From Pararhodobacter sp. SW119 (GTDB taxonomy: Bacteria > Pseudomonadota > Alphaproteobacteria > Rhodobacterales > Rhodobacteraceae), in the NCBI RefSeq assembly GCF_017811755.1, contig NZ_JADDJF010000001.1, forward strand, positions 248,001 through 312,000: a stretch of DNA of 64,000 nucleotides, in the 5' to 3' direction. A model generated the notes under the pieces. That model had not been told where the DNA came from and searched no databases. It worked only from the letters and a program-made list of their open reading frames with translations. The position numbers and the translations under genes are program-made. Shown in pieces: positions 9,389 through 19,178 of this stretch (position 1 is its first letter; each line of letters starts with the position of its first letter).

Positions 9389-9402
9389 TGCACCGCGGTG
9401 CA
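9389..9402. promoter_or_regulatory. 14-bp perfect palindrome between sdhB and the Lrp-type gene
   Basis: TGCACCGCGGTGCA is a perfect palindrome lying 87 bp after sdhB and 71 bp before the AsnC/Lrp-type gene, in a 172-bp intergenic stretch. It could be an operator for the downstream regulator (these regulators often control themselves) or part of a terminator-like hairpin of the sdh operon. There is no T-run after it, so I slightly favour an operator. Confidence 0.35.
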
Positions 9403-9473
9403 AGGGAACCGGCGCGGCGGCTTGCTCGTTGTTCCGGACGGCGCTAGTGCTGAGGCGCCCTTTGGAGTGATAG

Positions 9474-9938
9474 ATGCCTGCCCATGATCTCGATCCGCTG
9501 GACCGCAAGATCCTTGCCGAACTGCAGCAGGATGCGGGCCAGTCGCTGGACGAGATCGCGCGCAAGGTCGGGTCGAGCAAGACGCCGGTTTGGAACCGGA
9601 TCCGGAAGCTGCGCGACGCCGGGGTGATCGGCCGCCAGACCGTGCTGCTGGATCCCGACGCGCTGGGGCTGGAGGCGTGCTTTTTCGTGCTGATCCGCAC
9701 GTCGGAGCACGAGGCCGACTGGCAGGATCGCTTTCTGCGCTCCGTCCGCGCCCGGCCCGAGGTGCTGGAGGCGCACCGCCTCGCCGGAGAGATCGACTAC
9801 ATCCTGAAGGTGCGCGTGCAGAACGCGCGGGCCTATGATGTGTTTTACCAGGCCCTGATACGGGATGTGCGTATCTATAACGTCACCGCGCTGCTATCGA
9901 TGGAGGAGATCAAGGCCACGACCATCCTGCCGGTATGA
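9474..9938 (+). CDS. Lrp/AsnC family transcriptional regulator
   Basis: A 154-residue regulator with an N-terminal AsnC-type helix-turn-helix (LDRKILAELQQDAGQSLDEI, then the recognition region SSKTPVWNRIRKLRDAGVI) and a C-terminal RAM/ligand-binding domain (HRLAGEIDYILKVRV and the end 'LSMEEIKATTILPV'). Members sense amino acids or related metabolites and bind DNA as dimers to octamers. The ATG follows TGGAGTG. No obvious target gene is adjacent; the sdh operon ends just upstream and a secreted acidic protein follows, so its regulon is unknown. Confidence 0.93.
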   Translation: MPAHDLDPLDRKILAELQQDAGQSLDEIARKVGSSKTPVWNRIRKLRDAGVIGRQTVLLDPDALGLEACFFVLIRTSEHEADWQDRFLRSVRARPEVLEAHRLAGEIDYILKVRVQNARAYDVFYQALIRDVRIYNVTALLSMEEIKATTILPV

Positions 9939-10022
9939 GCGCCGGACGGTGGCTTGGGGCCGCTGCGGCCGAGTACGGCAAACGGAACGCCAGGAACGTC
10001 AACCCAGATAAAGGAGTCCGCT

Positions 10023-10502
10023 ATGCTGCGCCCCCTCATGAAGTCCCTCACTGCCCTTACGGTCCTCGGCTTGCCGGTGGTTGCGTTGCCGGCGTCAGCC
10101 CAGCAGGCAGGTGGTCCCGCCGCGACCCTGACATCCGAGCGAATCCAGACCTGCCTGGACGATCGTCTGGCCGAGGGGTGCGCGACGGTTCTGGTGCGGC
10201 TTCTGGTTTGCGAAAGGGCGCCGGACATGGAGGGATGCGCGGCTGTCAATGACGCGGCGGCGGCGGCGGATGACGAGGAGAACGGCGACACCGAAGATCA
10301 GGCCAGCGCGGAAGAGAACGACAGCGCGGACGAAAACGATACTGCCGACGAGAGTGATACCTCGGATGAGAGCAGTGAGTCCGAAAGTGCCGGGGACGAT
10401 GAGATCGACGACGCGATCGATGTCGACGTCAAGGCCGAGGGCGAACTCGCCGATGAGGCCGACGGCGCGGAAGACGCGACGGACGACGAAGAGGAAGACT
10501 GA
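10023..10502 (+). CDS. Secreted, strongly acidic protein of unknown function
   Basis: A 159-residue protein with a clear signal peptide (basic start, hydrophobic core, cleavage-like PASAQQ near residue 27). Residues about 40-80 hold four cysteines spaced like a small disulfide-bonded helical unit (TCLDDRL, GCATV, VCERAP, GCAAV). From about residue 80 to the end the sequence is almost only Asp, Glu, Ser, Ala, Thr and Asn, extremely acidic and probably disordered. ATG 10023 is chosen because AAAGGAG lies before it and the signal peptide starts there. Calcium or cation binding in the periplasm or outside the cell is a guess from composition alone. I recognise no family. Confidence 0.75.
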   Translation: MLRPLMKSLTALTVLGLPVVALPASAQQAGGPAATLTSERIQTCLDDRLAEGCATVLVRLLVCERAPDMEGCAAVNDAAAAADDEENGDTEDQASAEENDSADENDTADESDTSDESSESESAGDDEIDDAIDVDVKAEGELADEADGAEDATDDEEED

Positions 10503-10518
10503 TCGCGCGGCCGGTCGT

Positions 10519-10546
10519 GGAAAGTGCTCGCATGCGAGCGCTTTCC
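10519..10546 (+). terminator. Long hairpin after the acidic-protein gene
   Basis: A near-perfect inverted repeat of two 14-base arms that meet without a gap, reading from GGAAAGTGCTCG to CGAGCGCTTTCC; the only mismatch is a possible G-U pair. It begins 16 bp after the stop codon of the acidic-protein gene, a position that fits a transcription terminator or mRNA-stabilising hairpin. The T-run of a classic intrinsic terminator is missing. Confidence 0.45.
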
Positions 10547-10580
10547 CAAGTGGTTGATTTGGTGAGAGAAATCAGTCGCG

Positions 10581-10600
10581 TTAATCGCAGTGAAACTTTC
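10581..10600 (+). repeat. Copy A of a 20-bp intergenic element
   Basis: The 20-mer TTAATCGCAGTGAAACTTTC matches a second intergenic 20-mer at 39272-39291 at 18 of 20 positions. Here it sits 78 bp after the acidic-protein gene and 160 bp before the BASS-like gene. It may be a promoter element or a binding site. Confidence 0.45.
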
Positions 10601-10759
10601 TCCGGACGGGTTGTCTGGGCCGGTTTGAGGATGTTCGACAGTCCCGCCCATACGTTCCTGCCCGGTTGATCACCAGTATTCGGCGCGAGTTTCCGGGCCT
10701 GCGGCGGGTCTGTCTGGACAAAGCCGCGCCGCCCTGTAGCCTGTCCGGCGGAGGCAGGC

Positions 10760-11719
10760 ATGGGTGGAATGCTCGACTACTGCGCCCGGCACGGGCGGGG
10801 CGTTCTGGTTGCCGGTCTGGTGGCCGGGATCGCGCTGGGCATTGCGGCGCCGTCGGTCGCCGAAGCCGGTCGGGCGCTGATCGCGCCGATGGTCGTGCTG
10901 CTGCTGTTCCTCGCGGTCCTGAGACTGGGCCCCGAAGGGGTGCGTGCAGGCCTGCGCGGGATCGGAAGCGCGCTGGGCGTGACGCTGGTGCTGCAACTGC
11001 TGCTACCGGTGGTCGCGGCGCTGGCCTTACTGCTTCTGGGATGGCACGGCGCGGCGGCGCTGGGCGTCGTGCTGGTCCTGTGCGCCGCGCCGCTGACCGG
11101 CTGTCCGAACATCGCCATCATGTCCGGTGGCGACCCGGTGCCGGCGTTGCGTCAACTGGTGCTGGGCACGACGTTTCTGCCGCTGACGGTGATCCCGGTC
11201 TTCGCGCTGGTTCCGGCCTTTGGGGAGCCGGCTCAGGTTGCCGCGATCGTCCTTCGATTGCTGGGTGTGATCGCCCTGGCGGGGGGCCTTGCGCTGTTCC
11301 TGCGTTTGCGTGGCGTGGTGCCGGGTCACGATCGGGCGCTGCGGCGGATGGACGGATTGGCCTCGCTGATCCTGGGTGTCGTCGTGGTGGCGATCATGGG
11401 GGCGGTCGGCCCGGCCCTGGCGGACGGGGGAAGCGTCTGGGGCCTGCTGGCGCTGGCCATGGCGCTCAACTTCGGTCTTCAGGCGGGGGTGGCGTTGCTG
11501 GCGCGGGCGGCTGGGTCTGACAGCGCGGCTGCGCCGCTGGGGATCGTCGCGGGCAATCGCAACATCGCCCTTTTCCTGTCGGTCCTGCCGGCGTCGCTGG
11601 CCGATGAACTGCTGCTTTTCATCGGGCTCTACCAGATCCCGATGTACCTGACGCCGCTGGTCATGACGCGCTTCTACCGCTGGCTTGCCGGGCGGCCGTC
11701 CATCGCCGCGCGCCAGTGA
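10760..11719 (+). CDS. BASS (bile acid:sodium symporter)-like membrane protein
   Basis: A 319-residue integral membrane protein with about nine or ten hydrophobic helices. Small-residue motifs such as APLTGCPNIAIMSGGDPVPA near residue 110 and GIVAGNRNIALFLSVLPAS near residue 265 resemble the two discontinuous, inverted helices of the BASS/arsenite-symporter fold, in which such Asn/Gly-rich stretches bind sodium and substrate. Substrate cannot be told from the sequence. The ATG follows GGAGG; a second ATG 9 nt on is possible. Its 3' end overlaps the convergent thymidine kinase gene by 46 bp. Confidence 0.68.
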   Translation: MGGMLDYCARHGRGVLVAGLVAGIALGIAAPSVAEAGRALIAPMVVLLLFLAVLRLGPEGVRAGLRGIGSALGVTLVLQLLLPVVAALALLLLGWHGAAALGVVLVLCAAPLTGCPNIAIMSGGDPVPALRQLVLGTTFLPLTVIPVFALVPAFGEPAQVAAIVLRLLGVIALAGGLALFLRLRGVVPGHDRALRRMDGLASLILGVVVVAIMGAVGPALADGGSVWGLLALAMALNFGLQAGVALLARAAGSDSAAAPLGIVAGNRNIALFLSVLPASLADELLLFIGLYQIPMYLTPLVMTRFYRWLAGRPSIAARQ

Positions 11720-12270
11720 CGGCGGCAGAGCGAGACATAAGTCTCGTTCCCGCCGATCTGCACCTGCGCGCCGTCCTTCGCCGGTTCCCCGTCCGGTCCC
11801 AGCCTGACGACCATCGTCGCCTTCCGGCCGCAATGGCAGATCGTGCGGACTTCGCGCATCTCGTCCGCGAGCGCCAGCAGCGCGGCGGAGCCCGGAAACA
11901 GCTCTCCCCGGAAATCGACGCGCAGACCGTAGCACATGACTGGGACGGACAGGTCATCGACAGCGCGCGCAAGCTGCCAGACCTGGTCACGCGTCAGGAA
12001 TTGCGCCTCGTCGACGAACACGCAGGCGACGGGGCCTTCGGCCTGCCGTTCGGCGACACGGTTGAAAAGGTCATCGTCGGGGCTGAAGGTATCCGCAGGC
12101 TCGTCGATGCCGATGCGCGAGGCTATGCGGCCCATGCCGGCCCGACGGTCGAGCCGGGCGGTCAGCAGATAGGGGATCATGCCCCGTTCGCGATAGTTAT
12201 GCGCGGCTTGCAACAGGATCGTCGACTTGCCGGCATTCATCGTCGAATAATGGAAGTGCAGCTTGGCCAT
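11674..12270 (-). CDS. tdk: Thymidine kinase
   Basis: A 198-residue type II thymidine kinase, which phosphorylates thymidine for nucleotide salvage. Visible features are a P-loop-type start HFHYSTMNAGKSTILLQAAH, the DEAQFLTRDQVWQLAR magnesium-site region, a lid with zinc cysteines (CHCGRKA and LCRRH) and GNETYVSLCR near the end, which contacts the base. Length is normal. It is convergent with, and overlaps, the BASS-like gene. Confidence 0.96.
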   Translation of the reverse strand: MAKLHFHYSTMNAGKSTILLQAAHNYRERGMIPYLLTARLDRRAGMGRIASRIGIDEPADTFSPDDDLFNRVAERQAEGPVACVFVDEAQFLTRDQVWQLARAVDDLSVPVMCYGLRVDFRGELFPGSAALLALADEMREVRTICHCGRKATMVVRLGPDGEPAKDGAQVQIGGNETYVSLCRRHWRAAMDGRPASQR

Positions 12271-12348
12271 GGCGTGGCTCTAGCCGCAGTTCGCCGCACG
12301 CGCAACGGCGGGCGGACCCCCGTTGCGCATGCCCGCGGGGCGGAGGTT

Positions 12349-12777
12349 TCAGCCGATCGCCACGACCTCGACCGCGAAGGTCAGATCCTTGCCGGCCAGC
12401 GGATGGTTGGCGTCCAGCACGACCGTCGACTCGTCGGCTTCGGCGACGACGACCGGCATCGCGTTGCCGTCGGGGGTCTGCATCTGCAGCATGGTGCCGG
12501 GGTCCAGCGGAATATGCTCGGGGATCTGTTCGCGCGGGACGGCCTGGCGCGCCTCGGGCTGGTAGTCGCCGTAGGCGTCCTCGGACGGGATGGTGACGGT
12601 CTTCTGCTCGCCGACCGCCATGCCTTCGACGGCGGCGTCGAGCCCGGGGATGATCTGCCCGGCGCCGACCGTGAAGGAGAGGGGGTCGCGCCCGTCGGAA
12701 CTGTCGAAGACCGATCCGTCGCTGAGCGTGCCGGTGTAGTGTAGCTGGACGGTATCGCCCGCCTTTGCCTGGGTCAT
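12349..12777 (-). CDS. FKBP-type peptidyl-prolyl cis-trans isomerase, SlyD-like
   Basis: A 142-residue protein with an FKBP fold: VQLHYTGTLSDGSVFDSSDG at the start, GAGQIIPGLDAAVEGMAVGE in the core, and an inserted chaperone flap (GDYQPEARQAVPREQIPEHI) before the last strands, as in SlyD. The histidine-rich metal tail of E. coli SlyD is absent. It should catalyse proline isomerisation and act as a folding helper in the cytoplasm, as no signal peptide is present. ATG 12777 starts the domain; in-frame sequence upstream is not protein-like. Confidence 0.94.
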   Translation of the reverse strand: MTQAKAGDTVQLHYTGTLSDGSVFDSSDGRDPLSFTVGAGQIIPGLDAAVEGMAVGEQKTVTIPSEDAYGDYQPEARQAVPREQIPEHIPLDPGTMLQMQTPDGNAMPVVVAEADESTVVLDANHPLAGKDLTFAVEVVAIG

Positions 12778-13097
12778 GGAAACCTCGTGATCGGGGGTGA
12801 ATGGCCGGAGGGGTGCTGTACGCGCCGGTTGCTCCGCTGTGCGAGGCCATCGTAACCAAACATGCTGCAACTGAAAACCCCGTCGCCGGCAGGTCTTCAT
12901 GAGGGTTTGTTCGGATTGGTTGACCCTTCCGTGAACGGGCAAACGCGCATCGTCAGGCAAGGAAGGATCGCTTTCCGGTCGGTTGGGCGTTGCGAAATCC
13001 CGCTCAAGATGGGAAACAAAGTTCTCCGGCACGATGGGTCGGGTGCGCCGGACTGGGTGCAACATCAATAAAAAGGCGAAACAGCCGGGACGGGGAG
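12778..13097. other. 320-bp intergenic region between divergent FKBP and mnhA genes
   Basis: This gap holds the promoters of two divergent units. Local AT-rich patches and a TTGACC hexamer at about 12919-12924 could be part of a promoter, but I cannot pair it with a convincing -10 box. I see no RNA gene, repeat or conserved small reading frame. Confidence 0.4.
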
Positions 13098-15386
13098 ATG
13101 GCGGAACATTCGGACGCGAACGCGCCTTGGGTGAATCTTGCGGGGATGGCGACCGTCGCGCTGACGGCGGCATTGTTCGCCTTTTTCCTGCAGTACCTGC
13201 CGGTCGTCGCGGCGGGATCACCCGTACAATGGAGCTGGAACTGGATTCCCAGCCTGCAGATCAACCTGTCGTTCTGGCTGGACGGGCTGAGCCTGATGTT
13301 CGCGCTGCTGATCACCGGAATCGGCGCGTTCGTGATGCTTTATGCCGCGCGCTATCTGGCGGGGCATCCGCAGTACAACCGCTTCGCGCTCTATCTGTTC
13401 AGCTTCATGCTGTCGATGCTGGGACTGGTGCTGGCCGATAACCTGATCGCGATCTTCGTCTTCTGGGAACTCACGACCTTCACCTCGTACCTGCTGATCG
13501 GCTTTTCGCATACCGATCCGAAGTCGCGCCGCAACGCGCTGCAGGCGCTGCTACTGACGGCGGCGGGGGGGCTTGCGCTGCTGGCGGGCTTCATCCTGAT
13601 CGGCGTCACGCAGGGCACGTTCGAGATGTCCGAGCTGAATGCCGCGGGCAGCATGGCGGAGCAACCCTATTACCTGGGCATCCTGATCCTGGTGCTGCTG
13701 GGCGCCTTCACCAAGTCGGCGCAGGTGCCGTTCCATTTCTGGTTGCCGAATGCGATGGCGGCGCCGACGCCGGTTTCGGCCTATCTGCACTCGGCCACGA
13801 TGGTGAAGGGGGGGGTCTATCTGCTGGCACGGATGCATCCCAGCCTGTCGGGTACCGATGTCTGGGTCTGGGTGCTGACGATCTTCGGGGCGGTCACGGC
13901 GGTCTTTGCGTCCTTCATGGCGCTCCGGCAGATCGACCTGAAGCAGACGCTGGCCTACACGACGCTGATGGCATTGGGTACGCTGGTGATGTTCCTGGCC
14001 GGGTCCACCGGGTATGCGATCACCGCGGCAATGACGTTTCTGATAGTGCATTCGCTTTACAAGGCGTGCCTCTTCCTGACCATCGGCGTGATCGACCACG
14101 CGACCGGCACCCGCGACGCCGATGTTCTGGGCGGGCTGGCGCGGGCCATGCCGATCACGGCGATGATGGCGTTGCTGGCGGGGCTGGCGATGGCCGGCAT
14201 CCCGCCCTTCCTGGGCTTCATCGCCAAGGAGGTCGCCTATGCCGGCGGGCTGAGCATGGCGCTGACGGTCTTCGTGGTGCTGATGTCGCTGGCGGCCTTC
14301 GCGCTGATGTTCGCGGTGGCGGCGATCGTGGCTTACCGCCCCTTCTTCGGCCCGCAGGGCGCGCTGCCGCGCAAACCGCACGAGGGGCCCTGGCCGATGC
14401 TGATCGGCCCCGCGACGCTGGCGGTGTTGGGGCTTCTGGCCGGCCTCATGCCCGGGGTCACCGCCTACTATCTGGTCGAACCGGCGGTGGCCGCAGTGAT
14501 GAGCGCGCCGGATACGGGTGGGCGGTTGAAGCTCTGGGCCGGGTTCAACCTGCCATTGGTCCTGAGCCTTGCGACCTTCGCGCTGGGGTTCGTGCTCTAC
14601 TGGTTCCACCAGGATCTGCGCGCGCTTCTGGCGCGGATCGAGGCGCGCGGCCCCAACCTCGATGCCGGCTGGGACCGGATGCTGGAGCGCTTCATGGACT
14701 TCGCCAAGCTGCAGACGCGGGTGATCCAGACCGGCGTGATGCATCAGTACCTTTTCGCCACGTTCACGGTCCTGGCGCTGGCGATCGTGGTGCCGATGGT
14801 GCTGCGACCGGTGGGCGGGATGACGCTAACCTTTGCGGGGCTGAGCTTTCTTGAATGGGGTATCGGCTTCCTGATCTGTGCGGGCACCGTGCTGGTGCTG
14901 CTGACCTCCTCGCGGATCGTGGCGCTGACCGGGCTGGGTGTCGTCGGCATCGGCGTGGCGCTGATCTTCATCGTCTACTCGGCTCCCGATGTCGCAATCA
15001 CGCAGCTGCTGGTCGAATTGCTGGTCGTGGTGCTTTTGGCGGTGGCGCTGCTGAAGATGCCGCATCTCGACCCCGACAACCGGCAGGTTCATCGCCCGAT
15101 GGATGCGATCCTGGCACTGGTCGTCGGCGGGCTGACCGCGGCTGTGCTGCTGCTGGTGGTCGAAACCCCCTTCGACCGGCGCCTGACCGATTTCTTCGAG
15201 GGCGCCAGTTGGATGGAGGCGTTCGGGCGCAACATCGTCAACGTCATCCTGGTCGATTTCCGCACGCTGGACACCTTCGGCGAGATCGCGGTCGTGATCA
15301 TCGCCGCGCTGGGGGCGTTCGCCCTGCTCAAGGGCGGCTTGAAGCGCGGGGCCGAGGGTGAGGCGGAGAAGGAGGACAGCAAATGA
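13098..15386 (+). CDS. mnhA: Na+/H+ antiporter (Mrp/Mnh) subunit A
   Basis: The 762-residue largest subunit of the multi-subunit cation/proton antiporter, related to the proton-pumping NuoL subunit of complex I. Most of the length is membrane helices. Family marks include FVFWELTTFTSYLLIGF (conserved Glu in a helix), KSAQVPFHFWLPNAMAAPTP (conserved Lys), HSATMVKGGVYLLARM, and the C-terminal MrpA-specific domain (YSAPDVAITQLLVELLVVVL). ATG 13098 follows a GACGGGGA site. It opens a run of seven mnh genes that overlap or nearly touch and must be co-transcribed; the complex exports Na+ and keeps cytoplasmic pH, as expected in a marine or alkaline setting. Confidence 0.96.
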   Translation: MAEHSDANAPWVNLAGMATVALTAALFAFFLQYLPVVAAGSPVQWSWNWIPSLQINLSFWLDGLSLMFALLITGIGAFVMLYAARYLAGHPQYNRFALYLFSFMLSMLGLVLADNLIAIFVFWELTTFTSYLLIGFSHTDPKSRRNALQALLLTAAGGLALLAGFILIGVTQGTFEMSELNAAGSMAEQPYYLGILILVLLGAFTKSAQVPFHFWLPNAMAAPTPVSAYLHSATMVKGGVYLLARMHPSLSGTDVWVWVLTIFGAVTAVFASFMALRQIDLKQTLAYTTLMALGTLVMFLAGSTGYAITAAMTFLIVHSLYKACLFLTIGVIDHATGTRDADVLGGLARAMPITAMMALLAGLAMAGIPPFLGFIAKEVAYAGGLSMALTVFVVLMSLAAFALMFAVAAIVAYRPFFGPQGALPRKPHEGPWPMLIGPATLAVLGLLAGLMPGVTAYYLVEPAVAAVMSAPDTGGRLKLWAGFNLPLVLSLATFALGFVLYWFHQDLRALLARIEARGPNLDAGWDRMLERFMDFAKLQTRVIQTGVMHQYLFATFTVLALAIVVPMVLRPVGGMTLTFAGLSFLEWGIGFLICAGTVLVLLTSSRIVALTGLGVVGIGVALIFIVYSAPDVAITQLLVELLVVVLLAVALLKMPHLDPDNRQVHRPMDAILALVVGGLTAAVLLLVVETPFDRRLTDFFEGASWMEAFGRNIVNVILVDFRTLDTFGEIAVVIIAALGAFALLKGGLKRGAEGEAEKEDSK

Positions 15387-15805
15387 ACTCCATCATCTTC
15401 ACCGCGGGCGCCCGGATCCTGGTGGCGCTGCTGCTGGTCTTTTCGCTGTTCATGTTGCTGCGCGGACACCATCTGCCCGGCGGCGGCTTCATCGGCGGGC
15501 TGATCGGCGCGATCGCGTTCATCGTCTATGCGCTGGCCTGCGGGTCGGCCGAGGCGCGCACGGCGCTGCGCGTCAGCCCTGAGGGGCTGGCAATGGTGGG
15601 TCTGGGCGTGGCGCTGCTGGCGGGACTTGTGTCCTTCGTCTTCGGTGATCCGTTCTTCACCGGGCAATGGTACTGGGTCGGCGGCGACAGCTACGAGACC
15701 GCTGCCTTTTCCATCAACTCGGTGCTGGTCTTCGATATCGGCGTCTATCTGGTGGTCCTCGGCGGAATCCTCTCGATCGCCTTCGCCTTCGAGGAGGAGA
15801 CCTGA
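15383..15805 (+). CDS. mnhB: Na+/H+ antiporter subunit B
   Basis: A 140-residue membrane subunit of the Mrp antiporter with four hydrophobic helices. The sequence LFMLLRGHHLPGGGFIGGLI near residue 25 is the hallmark of the MnhB/MrpB family. Its ATG overlaps the mnhA stop by 4 bp. Confidence 0.95.
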   Translation: MNSIIFTAGARILVALLLVFSLFMLLRGHHLPGGGFIGGLIGAIAFIVYALACGSAEARTALRVSPEGLAMVGLGVALLAGLVSFVFGDPFFTGQWYWVGGDSYETAAFSINSVLVFDIGVYLVVLGGILSIAFAFEEET

Positions 15806-15806
15806 G

Positions 15807-16165
15807 ATGGAAACGCTCACCGCCCTGATCATCGGCGTTCTGGTCGCCGCCTCGGTCTACCTGATGCTGGCGCGCAATTTCATGCGCTTTCTTTTCGGGC
15901 TGATCCTGCTGTCGAACGCCGCGAACCTGACCATCTTCGCTTCGGGGCGGATGACGCCGGGCGCACCCGCGCTTGTCCCCTACGGAGAGGACACGCCCCT
16001 TGGCGTGGTCGGCAACGCCCTGCCGCAGGCACTGGTGCTGACCGCCATCGTCATCGGCTTCGGGCTGCTCGCCTTCACCCTGGCGCTGGCCTTCGAGGCC
16101 TATCGCCGCCTGCGCACGATGGACAGCGACAAGATGCGATACGCCGAACCGAAGGAGGAGCGTGA

Positions 16166-16169
<4 letters not shown>
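15807..16169 (+). CDS. mnhC: Na+/H+ antiporter subunit C (NuoK-like)
   Basis: A 120-residue three-helix subunit related to NuoK. It has the typical NFMRFLFGLILLSNAANLTI stretch and the conserved PQALVLTAIVIGFGLLAFTL helix. ATG 15807 is the first in-frame start giving the family N-terminus, 1 bp after the mnhB stop; longer in-frame sequence overlaps mnhB in another frame. Confidence 0.94.
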
Positions 16170-17664
<1,495 letters not shown>

Positions 17665-17668
<4 letters not shown>

Positions 17669-18156
17669 AAACGTCCATGAATGCACTGGTGGTCAACCTG
17701 CTGCTGGCCTTCGCCTGGGCCGGGATGCAGGGCAGCTTCACGCTGGGATCGCTGATCACGGGGGCGGTGCTGGGCTTTTTCGCGCTGTGGCTATCCGCGC
17801 CGCTGATCGGGATCGAGCGGCTGTACTTCGCGCGGGTCTACCGGATCGTGCGGTTGGCGCTGTTCTTCCTGTGGGAATTGACCCTGTCGTCGATTCGCGT
17901 CGCCTGGGATGTCATCCGCCCCTTTCCGCGCAACCAGCCCGCGATCATCGAGATGCCGCTGAGCGTGAAAAGCGATATCGAGATCCTGTTGGTGACCAAC
18001 CTGATCTCGCTCACCCCCGGGACGCTGAGCGTCGATGTGACGCCGGACCGCGAGACCTTGCTGGTGCACGCGATGTTCGCCGACGACCCCGAGGCGCTGG
18101 TGACGGAACTGAAGGACGGGTTGGAACGGCTGGTAGCGGAGGTATTCGAAAAATGA
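17665..18156 (+). CDS. mnhE: Na+/H+ antiporter subunit E
   Basis: A 163-residue subunit with two or three N-terminal hydrophobic segments and a soluble C-terminal part. NLISLTPGTLSVDVTPDRET near residues 112-131 is the family signature. Start and stop overlap its neighbours by 4 bp. Confidence 0.94.
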
Positions 18157-18470
18157 CCGCAACCGAGTTTCTGGATTTCGCCGTCAATCTGACGCTGGGC
18201 ATGATCCTGCTGGGCCTGGTGGTGGCCTTCGTCCGCCTTGCCATCGGCCCGACCCTGGCGGATCGGGTCGTGGCGCTGGACATGATGACGATCACGATCA
18301 TCGCCTTCTGCGGCGTCTATGCTGTTGCCGTGCGCGAGCCGTCGTTCCTAGACGTGGCGATCGTGCTGGCGCTGGTCGGGTTTCTGGCCACGGTGGCGTT
18401 GGCGCGCTACGCCGAGCGACGGTTCGAACGCGACGGTGACAAGAACGGCGGGGGCGCGGGCCATGATTGA
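18153..18470 (+). CDS. mnhF: Na+/H+ antiporter subunit F
   Basis: A 105-residue three-helix subunit. The stretch GPTLADRVVALDMMTITIIA is typical of MnhF/MrpF. The ATG at 18153 overlaps the mnhE stop; the tail (FERDGDKNGGGAGHD) is hydrophilic and overlaps the mnhG start. Confidence 0.93.
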   Translation: MTATEFLDFAVNLTLGMILLGLVVAFVRLAIGPTLADRVVALDMMTITIIAFCGVYAVAVREPSFLDVAIVLALVGFLATVALARYAERRFERDGDKNGGGAGHD

Positions 18471-18795
18471 GATCCTCACCGGCATCCTGCTGCTGGGAGG
18501 CGGCGCCTTCGTGCTGATCGCCGCCATCGGCATCGTGCGCCTGCCCGACCTGCTGACACGGATGCACGCCTCGACCAAGGCCGGCACGCTGGGCAGCCTG
18601 CTGGTGCTGGCCGGCCTTGCCGTCCATGTCGGCTCGGCCGAGGTGATCAGCAAGGCGATCGCCACCTCGCTTTTCCTGCTGCTGACCGCGCCCATCGCCG
18701 CGCATATGATCGGTCGCGCCTATGCCCGGACCGAGCGGCGAAAGCGCCCCGGCGACGCCGATCCTTCGGCGCCTGTGCAGTACAACCAGGGATAG
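18463..18795 (+). CDS. mnhG: Na+/H+ antiporter subunit G
   Basis: A 110-residue subunit that ends the mnh operon. It has the family motif GIVRLPDLLTRMHASTKAGT followed by a helix and a charged C-terminus (YARTERRKRPG). ATG 18463 gives the normal N-terminus MIEILTGILLLGG and overlaps mnhF by 8 bp. With this gene, all seven subunits of a group 1 type Mrp complex are present. Confidence 0.94.
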   Translation: MIEILTGILLLGGGAFVLIAAIGIVRLPDLLTRMHASTKAGTLGSLLVLAGLAVHVGSAEVISKAIATSLFLLLTAPIAAHMIGRAYARTERRKRPGDADPSAPVQYNQG

Positions 18796-18860
18796 TATTG
18801 CGCGATCGGGCGGCGCTGGGTGGAAGCTTGTCTTGCCCGGCGCGGACGATTGGATTAAGC

Positions 18861-19045
18861 AAAGGTTGCTTCGGTGCAGGCGGTACTCTGCCTGTTAAAA
18901 GGGAATGCGGTGCGGCCCTTCGGCCAATTCCGCGACTGCCCCCGCAACTGTAAGCGGCGAGCGATGTCGGCACATGCCACTGTGGCGCAAGCCATGGGAA
19001 GGCCCGGCAAAGCGACGACCCGCGAGTCAGGAAACCTGCCGAGGC
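18861..19045 (+). promoter_or_regulatory. Cobalamin (adenosylcobalamin) riboswitch
   Basis: The 383-bp leader before btuB contains the ordered conserved pieces of a B12-sensing RNA: AGGTTGCTTCGGTGCAGG near its start, then TTAAAAGGGAATGCGGTGC, the core GCGACTGCCCCCGCAACTGT, the GGGAAGG piece and the terminal GAGTCAGGAAACCTGCC (the classical B12 box, about 19024-19040). High B12 should lower expression of the following uptake operon. I see no strong rho-independent terminator, so control is probably at translation start. The remaining 65 bp before and 133 bp after hold nothing else I recognise. Confidence 0.95.
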
Positions 19046-19178
19046 GATCACCCTGTTCATGCGCGGGTGGCGCAGGGGCAACGGTCCGTCCGTAGAGGTG
19101 ATGCCCCACCGTCTGCGGAGGAATGCCTCCCAGACATGTCGTCACTTGGCGCCCGGCGCCGACTTTCGGGATGGTTAC

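Noticed and set aside
13001-13097. In-frame extension of MnhA upstream of 13098
   Set aside because: The extra residues are not hydrophobic or family-like and a ribosome-binding sequence lies just before 13098.
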